A stretch of DNA of 64,000 nucleotides from Bacteroidales bacterium (GTDB lineage: Bacteria; Bacteroidota; Bacteroidia; Bacteroidales; UBA932), in assembly GCA_017437825.1 (NCBI GenBank), contig JAFRXC010000030.1, forward strand, positions 1 to 64,000. The letters are read 5' to 3'. Position numbers and translations under genes: made by a program. The notes below the pieces were generated by a model. The model saw only the letters and a list, made by a program, of their open reading frames with translations, searched no databases and was not told where the DNA came from. Of this stretch, positions 34,913 through 45,367 are shown in pieces. Position 1 is the stretch's first letter. The number at the start of each line of letters is the position of its first letter.

Positions 34913-37900
34913 CCGTTTCCCGCATCGTTGGCGCGGTAATGAGGCGCATACAGACACTCGATGTCTGCGACAGGGCTCCGGAAGGAGCCTTGTTGCGTTA
35001 CATAGAACTCCTCAGTGACAGTCTGCTTCTCCTCGGCGAAGACCTCGTACCAGAACTCCGTGGTCTCGGCCTTCACGCTGCGGTAGCAGCGCCAGGAGTA
35101 GGACGACAGCTGCTGGACGGGACGTAGACCCGCCGGACGCGGTGCGCGCAGCACCACGAAGCTGCGGTTCTCCTCGCTCCAGAGGCGATACTCGGCGCGG
35201 ATCCTGTCCCCGACTTTGACCACGTCGCCGTCTTTGAGTTCCTTGTCGCCAAGGAAGTACTTGCGCTCTATGGTGAAGCCGTTGCCGGCCGCCTTTATCT
35301 GCTCGAAAGGCTTTGAGAAACTTGCGCTCAGGGCCACCACCTTGGTGTCCAGAATCTCGCGCGGACCGCTCAGGACTGCGCCCAGGGCCTGGATGTACGC
35401 CGGGTCGGAAGCCCACTGCTGAGTCTCTTTCTGAACCATTATCCACAGGCGGATGCAGTTTGCTATGTCAGCGTGGCCGTACTTGTCCATCAGGTCGCAG
35501 AGAAGGGAGTGTGCGTAGAGTTCGCTCTCCATCTGGCCGCGCCAGGGCATTACGGCGTTGGGGAAATACTGGCCGCCTGAGACGTGCGGCTGGGCGTACT
35601 GAACCAGGGATTCAAGGTCTTTCTCCAGGGACTTGCGCATACGGGAAGCGCTGAAGAGCTTGATGCCCCAGTCGCTTGCAAGGCGCAGGCCTTCCTGGGA
35701 TTCGTAAAGGAGCTGCAGGGTCTTGATGCGGAAGGTCTTTGCCAGGATCTGGCCGTTGAGACCGCGCACCTTTGCAGGCACCATATACTTCTTGAAAGCT
35801 TTCTTGAACTCTTTCCATTCCTTCTTGTCTATTCCCCTGCTGCTGAACGGGACGGAGGCGTACAGGGCGCGTATGTACGCGTACTGTGCCATACTTATTC
35901 CTCCGTACCAGTAAGGCCTCTTCTCCTTGTGGAAATACTGGGAGTCGAGATACTGGACTGTTGCGGGATCCACATTCAGGCCCATAAGGGCGAACTTCTC
36001 CAGCAGCACAGCAGTGAGGATAGGTGAAGAATCCATCTCAGGGAACCAGGAGAATCCGCCGTCAGCCTTCTTGCAGGCAATCAGGCGATTCATTACGTCT
36101 GCCTTCTGTTCTGCGCTGAGACGTCCCTGTCCCATTCTCTCGAGAAGGTAATTGGCGTAATAGGAATCCAGCAGGCAGATAAGGTTGTTGGACGTTATGT
36201 CAATCTTTTCAGGGATGGCTTCTCCAAGCATCTGGAAGATGGAGATTTCCCTGACAGTCGCCTGAGAGCCGGGGACATTCACGAACTGGGAGCGCAGACG
36301 GGCTATCACGGCATCCCTGTCGTCGCCAGGGAAAAGCAGGGAGGAATGAGCCTCCTTGAGGGTCTGGACGGGTTCGTAGACGGGGACTGCGGTGAAGAGG
36401 GCGTCGGAGCCGAAATCGTCATTGTCCGCAGTGAACTTTATGAGGATACCCAGGCTGTCCACGGCGGGAACGGTTATCCCGTGGCTGAAACTGACAGCGG
36501 AGGTGGCCGGAACAGTGACCTTCTCCTTATAGGTTGACAGCAACGGGGCTTTCTTGTAATCGGCCCCGCTGTAGAGGCTTATCTCGACCTCGCCAGAGAT
36601 ATCCTGGTCCTTGCTGTTGGAGAGGGTTGCGGCAACGGTATACTTGTCGTCGCGATACAGGTACAGCGGTTCCACTACCGCCACTTTAACAGGCAGGGAT
36701 ACCACCATCTGGCGCCGCAGGACGGCGTTTTTCATAGCCTTGTCCACGGCAAACAGTTGTACGTAGTATGTGGAAAGCTTGTCTGCATTGGTAAATTTCA
36801 ACTGGATGTTTCCGCTGTCATCTGCCAGGAGGAAAGGCTCCCAGGCTATGGTGTTGGCAAAGTTCTCGCGAATATATCCCGCACCGGCTTCCGGAGCGGC
36901 CTCGGGCATAGCCATTTCTTCCTCGACGACAACTTCGTCATAGACCATAGAATCTTCCATCACCCCGAAATCTGCAGTGGCATTGGTGGCCATCGCAGAC
37001 TGCGCTACCATCATCACTTCCGAGCCACGCGCCGAGGCAGCCTTGAACATAGGGCGCCCTACTCCGGCATAGAACATAGGCGCGTATAATCCGGCGTCAC
37101 AATAGTCAGTTCCGGTAGACACTCTTTCCTGGACGTTTGCCGCAGGCTTCTGATTAGCCCTGATGGTCCTCCAGGTATTGGAAGATATGTTTTCAGTACT
37201 CTTGTCAAATATACTTGCCGCAGCTTCGGTTTCCGGAAGGCCGGAAATAATGAAAGTATAAGTCCTTCCCGGAAGCGTCTCGTCGCTGAAACGTGTCACC
37301 TTCAACGGCATCTCATACCTGTTGTCGGGACGGCGTTTTACAACTGCATAACTGTAGTGGTTGCCATTCTGGAAATACAGCAACTCCAGAGTGACGGCAT
37401 CTGGATAGGATTCCTTGAACGGATAGTTTACTACCGTCTGGGCCGGTTCTCCGTTTTCCGGAGCGAATTCCACCAGGCGCTTTTCCAGAAGGATGTTGCC
37501 CGGACCGTACAGGCTGGCAATCATCCAGGTGCGCTTGCTGCCCGCCACAACTCTTACTGACAGGCTGTCCTGGGCATCCAGTTCCTTGAAGAAGTACTCC
37601 TTGGGATCCTCCGGCTTTTTCTGGACGTTGCAGGAGGACGAGAAGGTCTTTGTCTCCCCAGTTGCATCCACAACCTTGACCTCTATGTTGAAAGTCAGGT
37701 AATTGTCGTTATCCGGAACTTCAGCCTCTACTGTGAAGTTCCCCTTGCCGTCCAGAGTAAGCGAACCGGATTGGATGTCCTCCCAGTTGCGGCGCAGGGT
37801 ATATGTGACCTCCGCTGCTCCCAGGCCGTGGCCGGAGTAACTAAGCAGGGTTCCCTTGAACTCTACCTTGTCTACAGGACGGTAATAAACCCTCTCGTGA

Positions 37901-39654
37901 TTCCATACTAGCTCGTAAGTAGGCAGAACGAAATCATCCACCCTGAGGCTCTTGGAATCCAGGATGCGGTTACCCTGGCGGATCTGCAGCTGATAATGGC
38001 CGTTGCGCTCTCCCCTCTTGAGGACAAAGTCTCCGGCCACGGTGCCGAAACTGTTGGTAACCAGTTCCTTTGAATCTATCTCCCTGCCCTGGACGTCCAG
38101 CAGGCGGGCGTTTACCTTGACTCCTGCGGGGCAGTTCTCCAGGGAATAAACTCCGTTGTACAGGATTGCCTTGAAATGCACCGTCTCGTCCGGATTGAAT
38201 GCGGTACGGTCAGTGATAAGGAGGGCGCGCAGTTCTTTTTCGTCAGGATTGTAGGCGTGATCTTCTCCGAAATAGGCGTAATGGTCGCGGGAGCGGTGGA
38301 CAAAACCCTGCTCATCTTTGTACATCACATACGTCCTGCGAGAACGGTTGCGTACCTGCAGCAGGCTGCCGATATTCTCTCCAAGCCTTGAAAAGCCGTC
38401 CGAGGTATCCACTGTCGTGCGGCCTATTTCCTTTTCCTCATTGTCTTCTACCACCACGTCAACTTTTCCCAAAGGTTTTCCTGTCTTGTAGTCTGCTGCG
38501 AAGACATTGTATCCGGAGGCGTCTTTCCTTATTGCGAATGAGACGGAATAACGCTCGTAATTGTCGTCCCTTGCAGTCTTGCCGTTATAGCAATGGACAT
38601 CGTACATACCGTCGTCCATTGGCGGCAGGCTGAAGCGGAGCGTGTCGGGAACATAGTAGCTTCCCACCGTATTCTTCAGTTCCGTCTGCCATTTGACTTT
38701 CTTGTCCTTAAGGAGCTGGAAAGTCACGGAAGGCAGATTGCGCAGGTACACCTCTACTTCACCGTCATTTATCTTGTAACCTATCGCCTTGGCATTAAGG
38801 GTTTCCAGAAGCTGGTCAGGATCGTTGCAAAGCCTGGCTATGGCCCTTTCTGAGCCGGAGAAGGCGTCGCGTTCCTTGATGAAGTTCTCGCAGGCGTCCC
38901 TGAGCGAGATATAGTCTTTTGATGTCCCCTTGTCCCTGAGGTCGTCGTAATACTTGGAAAGGAGGTCCTGGCGTGCCATCATTGCCACGGCCTTCCCGTT
39001 GTATTTTCCGGCGAAAGCGCTCAATTCATCTTTCTGTGCTTCACGTTCCTTCCAGGTTATGCGGGAGTATTCTGCAAAGGCCTCTTCGGGGTATTTGCCT
39101 TTGACAAGGTCGCTGAACTCCTGGGATTCCTGTCTCTGGAGGAAGAGGCTCCAAAGGGCGTATTCGTAATCGTTGTGAAGGTACTGCAGGAGGACTTCCG
39201 AATATAGTTGGCCGTTTATCCTGTAATCCCTTTCATAGAACTCATCGTTGCGGGCGGACTCCAGCCCGGCCTTGTTCTTGCGCACGAACTCCAGCATCTC
39301 CTGGGGATTCTCGCCCATCTTGAGATAGAAAGCCGCCACGGGAACTGGGAAAGTCTCTATTTCCTTGCGGAAAGCCTGGTCCAGTTCCTCATACAGTTTC
39401 CAGTTGGAGCGGGCCTTTACGTGCACGTACTGCTGGCAGGCATCGTAATAATCCCAGGCCAGTTTCTTGGAGAGGGCTTCCTTCTTTATGTTTTCCAGGA
39501 TACGCTCCTGGTCCTTGGGTTTGTCTTCGTTCATTGCCGTGTAGAAGGATTTCCACAGCGATGTCAGGGTATGGCCCCCGTCGTCTTTTGCGAATGCACT
39601 CATACAAATGATTGACAGGATGGCGCTTGCCATCATTTTGAGAATACGTTTCAT
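34891..39654 (-). CDS. Alpha-2-macroglobulin family protein, thioester motif absent
   Basis: 1,587 residues with a signal peptide (MKRILKMMASAILSIICMSAFA). A helical N-terminal part (to about 330) is followed by a series of macroglobulin beta domains (ITDRTAFNPDETVHFKAILYNGVY is MG2-like, AWEPFLLADDSGNIQLKFTNADKLSTYYVQLFAV the A2M core) and a helical thioester-type domain after about residue 1150. The Cys-Leu-Glu-Gln thioester expected at the start of that domain is replaced by a segment reading TSNNLICLLDSYYANYLL, so covalent trapping is unlikely. The family inhibits proteases by entrapment or serves in envelope protection. It is probably periplasmic or surface exposed. Monocistronic, with pyrB convergent on one side and guaB upstream. 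Confidence 0.85.
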   Translation of the reverse strand: MKRILKMMASAILSIICMSAFAKDDGGHTLTSLWKSFYTAMNEDKPKDQERILENIKKEALSKKLAWDYYDACQQYVHVKARSNWKLYEELDQAFRKEIETFPVPVAAFYLKMGENPQEMLEFVRKNKAGLESARNDEFYERDYRINGQLYSEVLLQYLHNDYEYALWSLFLQRQESQEFSDLVKGKYPEEAFAEYSRITWKEREAQKDELSAFAGKYNGKAVAMMARQDLLSKYYDDLRDKGTSKDYISLRDACENFIKERDAFSGSERAIARLCNDPDQLLETLNAKAIGYKINDGEVEVYLRNLPSVTFQLLKDKKVKWQTELKNTVGSYYVPDTLRFSLPPMDDGMYDVHCYNGKTARDDNYERYSVSFAIRKDASGYNVFAADYKTGKPLGKVDVVVEDNEEKEIGRTTVDTSDGFSRLGENIGSLLQVRNRSRRTYVMYKDEQGFVHRSRDHYAYFGEDHAYNPDEKELRALLITDRTAFNPDETVHFKAILYNGVYSLENCPAGVKVNARLLDVQGREIDSKELVTNSFGTVAGDFVLKRGERNGHYQLQIRQGNRILDSKSLRVDDFVLPTYELVWNHERVYYRPVDKVEFKGTLLSYSGHGLGAAEVTYTLRRNWEDIQSGSLTLDGKGNFTVEAEVPDNDNYLTFNIEVKVVDATGETKTFSSSCNVQKKPEDPKEYFFKELDAQDSLSVRVVAGSKRTWMIASLYGPGNILLEKRLVEFAPENGEPAQTVVNYPFKESYPDAVTLELLYFQNGNHYSYAVVKRRPDNRYEMPLKVTRFSDETLPGRTYTFIISGLPETEAAASIFDKSTENISSNTWRTIRANQKPAANVQERVSTGTDYCDAGLYAPMFYAGVGRPMFKAASARGSEVMMVAQSAMATNATADFGVMEDSMVYDEVVVEEEMAMPEAAPEAGAGYIRENFANTIAWEPFLLADDSGNIQLKFTNADKLSTYYVQLFAVDKAMKNAVLRRQMVVSLPVKVAVVEPLYLYRDDKYTVAATLSNSKDQDISGEVEISLYSGADYKKAPLLSTYKEKVTVPATSAVSFSHGITVPAVDSLGILIKFTADNDDFGSDALFTAVPVYEPVQTLKEAHSSLLFPGDDRDAVIARLRSQFVNVPGSQATVREISIFQMLGEAIPEKIDITSNNLICLLDSYYANYLLERMGQGRLSAEQKADVMNRLIACKKADGGFSWFPEMDSSPILTAVLLEKFALMGLNVDPATVQYLDSQYFHKEKRPYWYGGISMAQYAYIRALYASVPFSSRGIDKKEWKEFKKAFKKYMVPAKVRGLNGQILAKTFRIKTLQLLYESQEGLRLASDWGIKLFSASRMRKSLEKDLESLVQYAQPHVSGGQYFPNAVMPWRGQMESELYAHSLLCDLMDKYGHADIANCIRLWIMVQKETQQWASDPAYIQALGAVLSGPREILDTKVVALSASFSKPFEQIKAAGNGFTIERKYFLGDKELKDGDVVKVGDRIRAEYRLWSEENRSFVVLRAPRPAGLRPVQQLSSYSWRCYRSVKAETTEFWYEVFAEEKQTVTEEFYVTQQGSFRSPVADIECLYAPHYRANDAGNGYTLLSQ

Positions 39655-39663
39655 AGTGAAGCA

Positions 39664-39697
39664 ATTAAAAAGGCCCCCGCAATTATCAGGGACCTTT
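39664..39697 (-). terminator. Terminator after guaB
   Basis: On the minus strand AAAGG-T-CCC and GGG-G-CCTTT pair (one mismatch) around an 11-base loop, ending in a run of T. It lies just after the guaB stop at 39719. Confidence 0.75.
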
Positions 39698-39718
39698 CAA
39701 CTATATCAAATACCGTTC

Positions 39719-41209
<1,491 letters not shown>

Positions 41210-41225
41210 TTAATTTTATTGCGTA

Positions 41226-41233
41226 CAAATATA
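41226..41233 (-). promoter_or_regulatory. -7 element of the guaB promoter
   Basis: On the minus strand TATATTTG fits TAnnTTTG, 28 bp before the guaB ATG. No clear TTTG is seen at -33. Confidence 0.55.
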
Positions 41234-41261
41234 CAATTTTTTTTTATTTTCTCCACCCTGT

Positions 41262-41395
41262 CCAGGCCATTGGAAGGCTTTAGTGCTCAAACCTTCCGCT
41301 TCGCTCCATCCCGTCTGGCGCAAAGCGCCATCCACCCGTTCACGAGGCCACGGGCGGCCACGGGTTTGATGCACTAAAGCCTTCCAATGGCCTGG
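41262..41395. repeat. 134-bp inverted-repeat element between guaB and the MFS gene
   Basis: Perfect 25-bp arms (41262-41286 and 41371-41395) begin CCAGGCCATTGGAAGG on the outside. The pairing continues 7 bp inward (TCAAACC with GGTTTGA) after a one-base bulge at 41370. Inside is a hairpin TGGCGC-AAA-GCGCCA (41316-41330) and a direct repeat GGCCACGGGC/GGCCACGGGT (41347-41366). The right arm contains the stop codon and the last seven codons of the MFS gene. Confidence 0.85.
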
Positions 41396-42546
41396 TGTTT
41401 ATCGTATTTGAAAGTATAGAACCAATAGGATAGGACGGCAAGGACGGCGAAGGCGGCGCCGGTGAGGGCGGTGGCGGGATAGCCTTTCCCGGAATCTATA
41501 ACCACGCCGCCGGCATACGAGCCTATGGCGTTTCCCAGGTTGAATGCGATCTGGACCATTGCGCTGCCCATTAGCTGCCCCCCGGCCGAGTTCTTGAGAA
41601 TCAGCAGCTGCTGAGGTGGAGAAAGAGCGAATAGGCAGGTAGTGGCCAGGAAAGTGAGCGGGATGACAAGCATCTTGGCAGGGGCTAAAGCATAGATCAA
41701 GAGCAGGACGAATACAAAGGCGATTTCAATCCTGAGACCTACGCGGGCAGGGCCGAACTTGTCCGAGAGCCTGCCTCCTGCAAGAATTCCCACTACCATT
41801 CCGGCACCTGCCAGAACCATTATCAGTGAAATACTCTCCGGAGAGACGCCACTGACCTCCGTAAGCATAGGGCTGATGTAACTGTACCAGCAGAAGAATC
41901 CTCCGTTTCCCATCATAGTAGCCAATATGATCAGCCACGGGGCCAAGCTACCAAGGAAGGCGAACTGCCCTTTCAATCCCGTATCAGGAAGAGGATCCAG
42001 TTTGGGAATCCATCGCTGTATTGCGGTCAGGGTGACCAGGCCCCATACTGCGCTGAAAAAGAATATGTACCTCCAGGAAAAGGCTGTGGCTATATAGGTT
42101 CCGAGAGGGATGCCGATAAGATTGGCCGCAGTCATTCCCAGATTCATTATGGCAATTGAAAATGAACTGTTTCCGTCTTTGCTCACTTTGTCGGCAATGA
42201 TGGATCCGGCTCCGAAGAACGCACCGTGAGGGAATCCGGCCATAGCCCTGAATACCAGCATAAGCCAGGGCTTGTCAGACGGGCACAAGGCCATAAGGAC
42301 GGCGGCTGCGGAGTATATGCAGAAGAGGACTGTTATGATACGGCGCAAGGGCCATCTCCTGGCCACTATGGCCGTGACGGGGGCGCCTATGCATACGCTC
42401 AGCGCATACGCTGTAATGAAGTGCCCCGCCTGAGGGATGCTGATGCCGAAATCCGCCGCCAGGACAGGCAGGATACCCATCATAAGGAATTCCGATATTC
42501 CAAATGCGAAGGTCCCGAACGCCAGTGCCGTCAAACTCTTTTTCAT
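41374..42546 (-). CDS. MFS efflux transporter (AraJ/NepI-like)
   Basis: 390 residues from the ATG at 42546 with about 12 hydrophobic segments. The start TALAFGTFAFGISEFLMMGILPVLAADFGIS, with ARRWPLRR in the first cytoplasmic loop, resembles the drug:H+ antiporter-1 group that includes AraJ and NepI (nucleoside exporter). LDPLPDTG marks the central loop. The substrate cannot be told from sequence; a purine-related role is possible but based only on neighbours. The C-terminal HQAIGRL is encoded inside an inverted repeat, so the last residues may be a recent addition. An upstream TTG lies within the promoter -7 element and is not a start. Confidence 0.8.
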   Translation of the reverse strand: MKKSLTALAFGTFAFGISEFLMMGILPVLAADFGISIPQAGHFITAYALSVCIGAPVTAIVARRWPLRRIITVLFCIYSAAAVLMALCPSDKPWLMLVFRAMAGFPHGAFFGAGSIIADKVSKDGNSSFSIAIMNLGMTAANLIGIPLGTYIATAFSWRYIFFFSAVWGLVTLTAIQRWIPKLDPLPDTGLKGQFAFLGSLAPWLIILATMMGNGGFFCWYSYISPMLTEVSGVSPESISLIMVLAGAGMVVGILAGGRLSDKFGPARVGLRIEIAFVFVLLLIYALAPAKMLVIPLTFLATTCLFALSPPQQLLILKNSAGGQLMGSAMVQIAFNLGNAIGSYAGGVVIDSGKGYPATALTGAAFAVLAVLSYWFYTFKYDKHQAIGRL

Positions 42547-42552
42547 AGTGTG

Positions 42553-42560
42553 CAAAGATA
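42553..42560 (-). promoter_or_regulatory. -7 element of the MFS gene, predicted leaderless
   Basis: On the minus strand TATCTTTG ends six bases before the MFS ATG (42546). With transcription starting about four to five bases after this element, the mRNA would begin at or next to the start codon. Confidence 0.6.
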
Positions 42561-42573
42561 TAAAATTAATGCC

Positions 42574-42581
42574 TACTTTTG
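42574..42581 (+). promoter_or_regulatory. -7 element of mnmA, predicted leaderless
   Basis: TACTTTTG fits TAnnTTTG and ends five bases before the mnmA ATG (42587). It is divergent from the MFS -7 element 13 bp away. Confidence 0.6.
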
Positions 42582-42586
42582 CAGGG

Positions 42587-43873
42587 ATGAAGGTATGCGT
42601 AGGACTGTCGGGAGGCGTGGACTCCAGCGTAGCCGCCCTGCTTCTGAAAAGGCAGGGCTATGACGTGTTTGCTATGTTCATGCAGAACTGGCACGACACG
42701 GAAGGCACCCTGCACGGAGACTGCGAATGGGAGGAGGACAAGTTCGTGGCCGAGATGGTGGCGCGCAAGATAGGCATCCCGTTCTACTTCGTGGATCTGT
42801 CAAAGCAGTACCGCAAACGCGTGGTGGACTATATGTTTGACGAGTACTCCAAAGGCCGCACCCCCAATCCTGACGTACTCTGCAACAGGGAAATAAAGTT
42901 CGACGCGTTCCTGGCCGCCGCCCGCTCTATGGGAGCAGATATGGTGGCCACGGGCCATTACTGCCGCAAGGAGGAATTTACCGGCCCTGACGGCAAGACA
43001 ATGTACCGGATCCTCGCAGGAGACGATTCCAACAAGGATCAGAGCTACTTCCTGTGCCAGCTTTCCCAGGAGCAGCTGGCCTGCGCGATGTTCCCCATCG
43101 GGGAACTCAGCAAACCGGAAGTAAGACGCCTGGCCCAGGAAGCCGACCTCCCCTCCGCTGACAAGAAAGACTCCCAGGGAATATGTTTCGTAGGCAAGGT
43201 AGACCTTCCGGTATTCCTCCAACAGCAGCTCAAGAGCGTGGAAGGCAACGTGGTGGAGGTGTATGACAAGTTCTACGAAGACAGTCCAAAATACGCCCTT
43301 GATGCCGCTCTGCTGGCAAAAGGAACAACCTGCACAGACGAAGAGTTGATGGAATTATCCACCCCTATAGACTATAGCGGCATCACATTCCAGACAGAGA
43401 CATACCGCGCACGCAACCACCACGTAAAGAAGACCCGCTACAAAGTGAACCCCTGGGGAAAAATCGTGGGCACGCACGATGGCGCCCAGTTCGTCACCGT
43501 GGGCCAGCGCAAGGGTCTCAACATTGGAGGACACAAAGAGCCCATCTTCGTCCTTTCCACAGATATTCCCAACAATGTCATATACGTTGGCGAAGGCCAC
43601 ACCCACAAGGGCCTTATGCGCAGCTGCCTGCGGATTGCCCCTGAAGAGATCCATTGGATAAGGCCCGACCTCAGGATGGAGGTAGGCGAAAACCGCCGTT
43701 ACCTGGTGCGCATACGCTACCGCCAGCCTCTGCAGCAGGCCACGCTTCTGATGCGTTCCAACGGCCTTTTCATCCTGTTCGACCAGCCCCAGCGCGGAAT
43801 TACCGCAGGCCAGTTTGCCGTGTGGTATACGCAAGAACGGGAAATGCCCGGTTCCGGAGTCATTTCCCGCTAG
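42587..43873 (+). CDS. mnmA: tRNA-uridine 2-sulfurtransferase
   Basis: 428 residues. It thiolates U34 of Lys, Glu and Gln tRNAs. The N-terminal ATP loop is GLSGGVDSSVAALLL, NPDVLCNREIKFD has the first catalytic Cys, and DSQGICFVGKVDL the second. NKDQSYFLCQL and THDGAQFVTVGQRKGLNIGG are family motifs. It is longer than E. coli MnmA (about 370) because of an insertion around residues 220-270 (EVYDKFYEDSPKYALDAA) in the region linking to the C-terminal domains. An upstream extension of the frame runs antisense to the MFS gene and is rejected. Confidence 0.95.
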   Translation: MKVCVGLSGGVDSSVAALLLKRQGYDVFAMFMQNWHDTEGTLHGDCEWEEDKFVAEMVARKIGIPFYFVDLSKQYRKRVVDYMFDEYSKGRTPNPDVLCNREIKFDAFLAAARSMGADMVATGHYCRKEEFTGPDGKTMYRILAGDDSNKDQSYFLCQLSQEQLACAMFPIGELSKPEVRRLAQEADLPSADKKDSQGICFVGKVDLPVFLQQQLKSVEGNVVEVYDKFYEDSPKYALDAALLAKGTTCTDEELMELSTPIDYSGITFQTETYRARNHHVKKTRYKVNPWGKIVGTHDGAQFVTVGQRKGLNIGGHKEPIFVLSTDIPNNVIYVGEGHTHKGLMRSCLRIAPEEIHWIRPDLRMEVGENRRYLVRIRYRQPLQQATLLMRSNGLFILFDQPQRGITAGQFAVWYTQEREMPGSGVISR

Positions 43874-43880
43874 TATTCAG

Positions 43881-43901
43881 ATACCCGGTCTGGCCGGGTA
43901 T
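43881..43901. repeat. REP-like palindrome, copy 2
   Basis: Perfect 8-bp arms ATACCCGG / CCGGGTAT around TCTGG, followed by GAC (GTC in front when read on the minus strand, as in copy 1). It lies 7 bp after the mnmA stop and just beyond the ffs terminator. Confidence 0.75.
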
Positions 43902-43911
43902 GACGGTCTAC

Positions 43912-44016
43912 AAAAAAAGGGAAAGCTGGATACATCGCACCGCTACAACCTCTTACCCTTGCTGTATTCCTACCCTGGGGGAGTTGGGAGGGAGCTGGTC
44001 GTGTAAGACTTTCCCC
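43912..44016 (-). ncRNA. ffs: Signal recognition particle RNA (4.5S, small bacterial type)
   Basis: About 105 nt on the minus strand. The apical domain reads CAGG-GTA-GGAA-TAC-AGCA-AGGG (about 43953-43975): the SRP GGAA tetraloop closed by a GTA/TAC stem, flanked by the conserved asymmetric-loop CAGG and AGCA, as in E. coli 4.5S RNA (CAGG-TCC-GGAA-GGA-AGCA). Next out, CAAC pairs with GTTG, and the 5' end GGGAAAG pairs with CTTTCCC at the 3' end (43919-43925), followed by seven T (43912-43918) as terminator. It guides ribosomes making membrane proteins to FtsY through Ffh. A strong promoter lies directly upstream. Confidence 0.92.
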
Positions 44017-44019
44017 GCA

Positions 44020-44050
44020 CAAAGATATAAATAATTCGGATTATAAAAAA
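44020..44050 (-). promoter_or_regulatory. Promoter of ffs
   Basis: On the minus strand TTTT (44047-44050), 19 bp, TATCTTTG (44020-44027). This places the 5' end near 44016, in front of the closing stem of the SRP RNA. Confidence 0.75.
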
Positions 44051-44055
44051 CCGGA

Positions 44056-45258
44056 TTATTCGCTGGTATAGTTGTCAAAGTATCCCTGAACCAAAACCAC
44101 AGGTGTTCCCTTGTCGCCGGAACCGGATGTGAGGTCGCACAGGGAGCCTATAAGGTCTGTCAACTGCCTCGGGGTGGTTCCCTCAGAAACCATCTTGCCT
44201 TTAAGGTCAGCGTCCTTGGCCTTGATGCTGGCGCTGATGGCGTCGCGCAGGGCCTCTCCGCTGAGATTTGCAAAGTCATTGTCAGCCAAATACTTGAGCT
44301 TGAGCTCGTTAGGAGTTCCTCTCAGGCCGTCAGTGAATGCCGGAGACACCACTGGGTCTGCAAGTTCCCAAATCTTGCCCTGAGGATCCTTGAAGGCACC
44401 GTCGCCGTATATCATCACCTCAACGTGTTTTCCGGTAGCTTCGAGTATACGTTCCTGGATGTCCAGGACAAGACCCTTGCACCTGTGAGGGAACAGTTTC
44501 ACGGTGTCCTCAGTAGCCTTGTTGGAGCCAAGAAGGCCGTATTCCTCGTTGAAGCCGCTGCCGTCGACGGGAGCAGTAAGGATATCGTCCATTCCAATTA
44601 CTATGCGGGCACCTGCGTCCATAAGACGCTTCTTGGTAAGTTTGCGGGTGTGGATGTCACAGTTGATCACAACGTCGGTGTAAGCCAGGATGGCTTTTGC
44701 CTGGTTGGCAAAGATCACTTCCACCTCAGCGCCGCATTCTTTGATTAGGTCAGTGTAATAATCGACATAGTCGACTCCGGTGAATTCGTGCTTAACTACA
44801 CCGAAGTACTTCCTGTATTCTTGAAGGCTCAGGACGTCGCAGTATGGATTGACTCCGGAATTCTCTATTGCCTCCACGCTGATGAGGGCGTTGCCAACTT
44901 CGTCTGAAGGGTAGCTGAGCATAAGGACTATCTTCTTGCATCCCATTGCTATTCCGCGAAGGCAGATTGCAAAGCGGTTGCGGGAAAGGATGGGGAAAAT
45001 GACGCCCACGGTCTCTCCCCCGGTCTTAGCCTTAACGTCCTTGGCAATGGCACTGATAGGGGCATAATTACCCTGGGAACGGGCAACTATGGATTCCGTG
45101 ATGGCTATCACGTCCCTGTCGCGGATTTGGAAATTTTCTTCAGAGGCTGCAGCAAGAACGCTGTCTGTAACGATGGCTGCCAGGTTGTCGCCCTCCCTGA
45201 TGATGGGGCACCTGATACCGCGGGACACAGTCCCGACTCTTCTTTGATGATTCTTCAT
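44056..45258 (-). CDS. CofE-like (F420-0:gamma-glutamyl ligase family) protein
   Basis: 400 residues from the ATG at 45258. An in-frame TTG at 45282 lies in the -7 element and is rejected. The sequence belongs to the gamma-glutamyl ligase family of CofE/Fbi[61 protein letters not shown] and [29 protein letters not shown]420 is not expected in Bacteroidales and no F420 genes are in the window, so the acceptor may be another molecule (a folate-like or small-molecule glutamate ligation is a guess). It appears monocistronic and is directly upstream of ffs. Confidence 0.78.
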   Translation of the reverse strand: MKNHQRRVGTVSRGIRCPIIREGDNLAAIVTDSVLAAASEENFQIRDRDVIAITESIVARSQGNYAPISAIAKDVKAKTGGETVGVIFPILSRNRFAICLRGIAMGCKKIVLMLSYPSDEVGNALISVEAIENSGVNPYCDVLSLQEYRKYFGVVKHEFTGVDYVDYYTDLIKECGAEVEVIFANQAKAILAYTDVVINCDIHTRKLTKKRLMDAGARIVIGMDDILTAPVDGSGFNEEYGLLGSNKATEDTVKLFPHRCKGLVLDIQERILEATGKHVEVMIYGDGAFKDPQGKIWELADPVVSPAFTDGLRGTPNELKLKYLADNDFANLSGEALRDAISASIKAKDADLKGKMVSEGTTPRQLTDLIGSLCDLTSGSGDKGTPVVLVQGYFDNYTSE

Positions 45259-45279
45259 TGGTTTATCTACTAACAGAGA

Positions 45280-45287
45280 CAAATATA
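45280..45287 (-). promoter_or_regulatory. -7 element of the CofE-like gene
   Basis: On the minus strand TATATTTG, 21 bp before the ATG at 45258. No clear -33 TTTG is seen. Confidence 0.5.
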
Positions 45288-45299
45288 CTATTATTTATC

Positions 45300-45332
45300 A
45301 AAAAAAAGAACGGGAGATACTGGCTCCCGTTC
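45300..45332 (-). terminator. Terminator of the xylanase operon
   Basis: On the minus strand GAACGGGAG and CTCCCGTTC form a perfect 9-bp stem with a 7-base loop, followed by eight T. It lies 36 bp after the GH10 stop. Confidence 0.9.
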
Positions 45333-45367
45333 ATTCCACATTACATCTAATATTAACCACAGTATAT

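Noticed and set aside
42437..42586. 50-residue N-terminal extension of MnmA
   Set aside because: It runs antisense through the MFS gene start and lies upstream of the mnmA -7 element; the family starts at MKVCVGLSGGVDSS.
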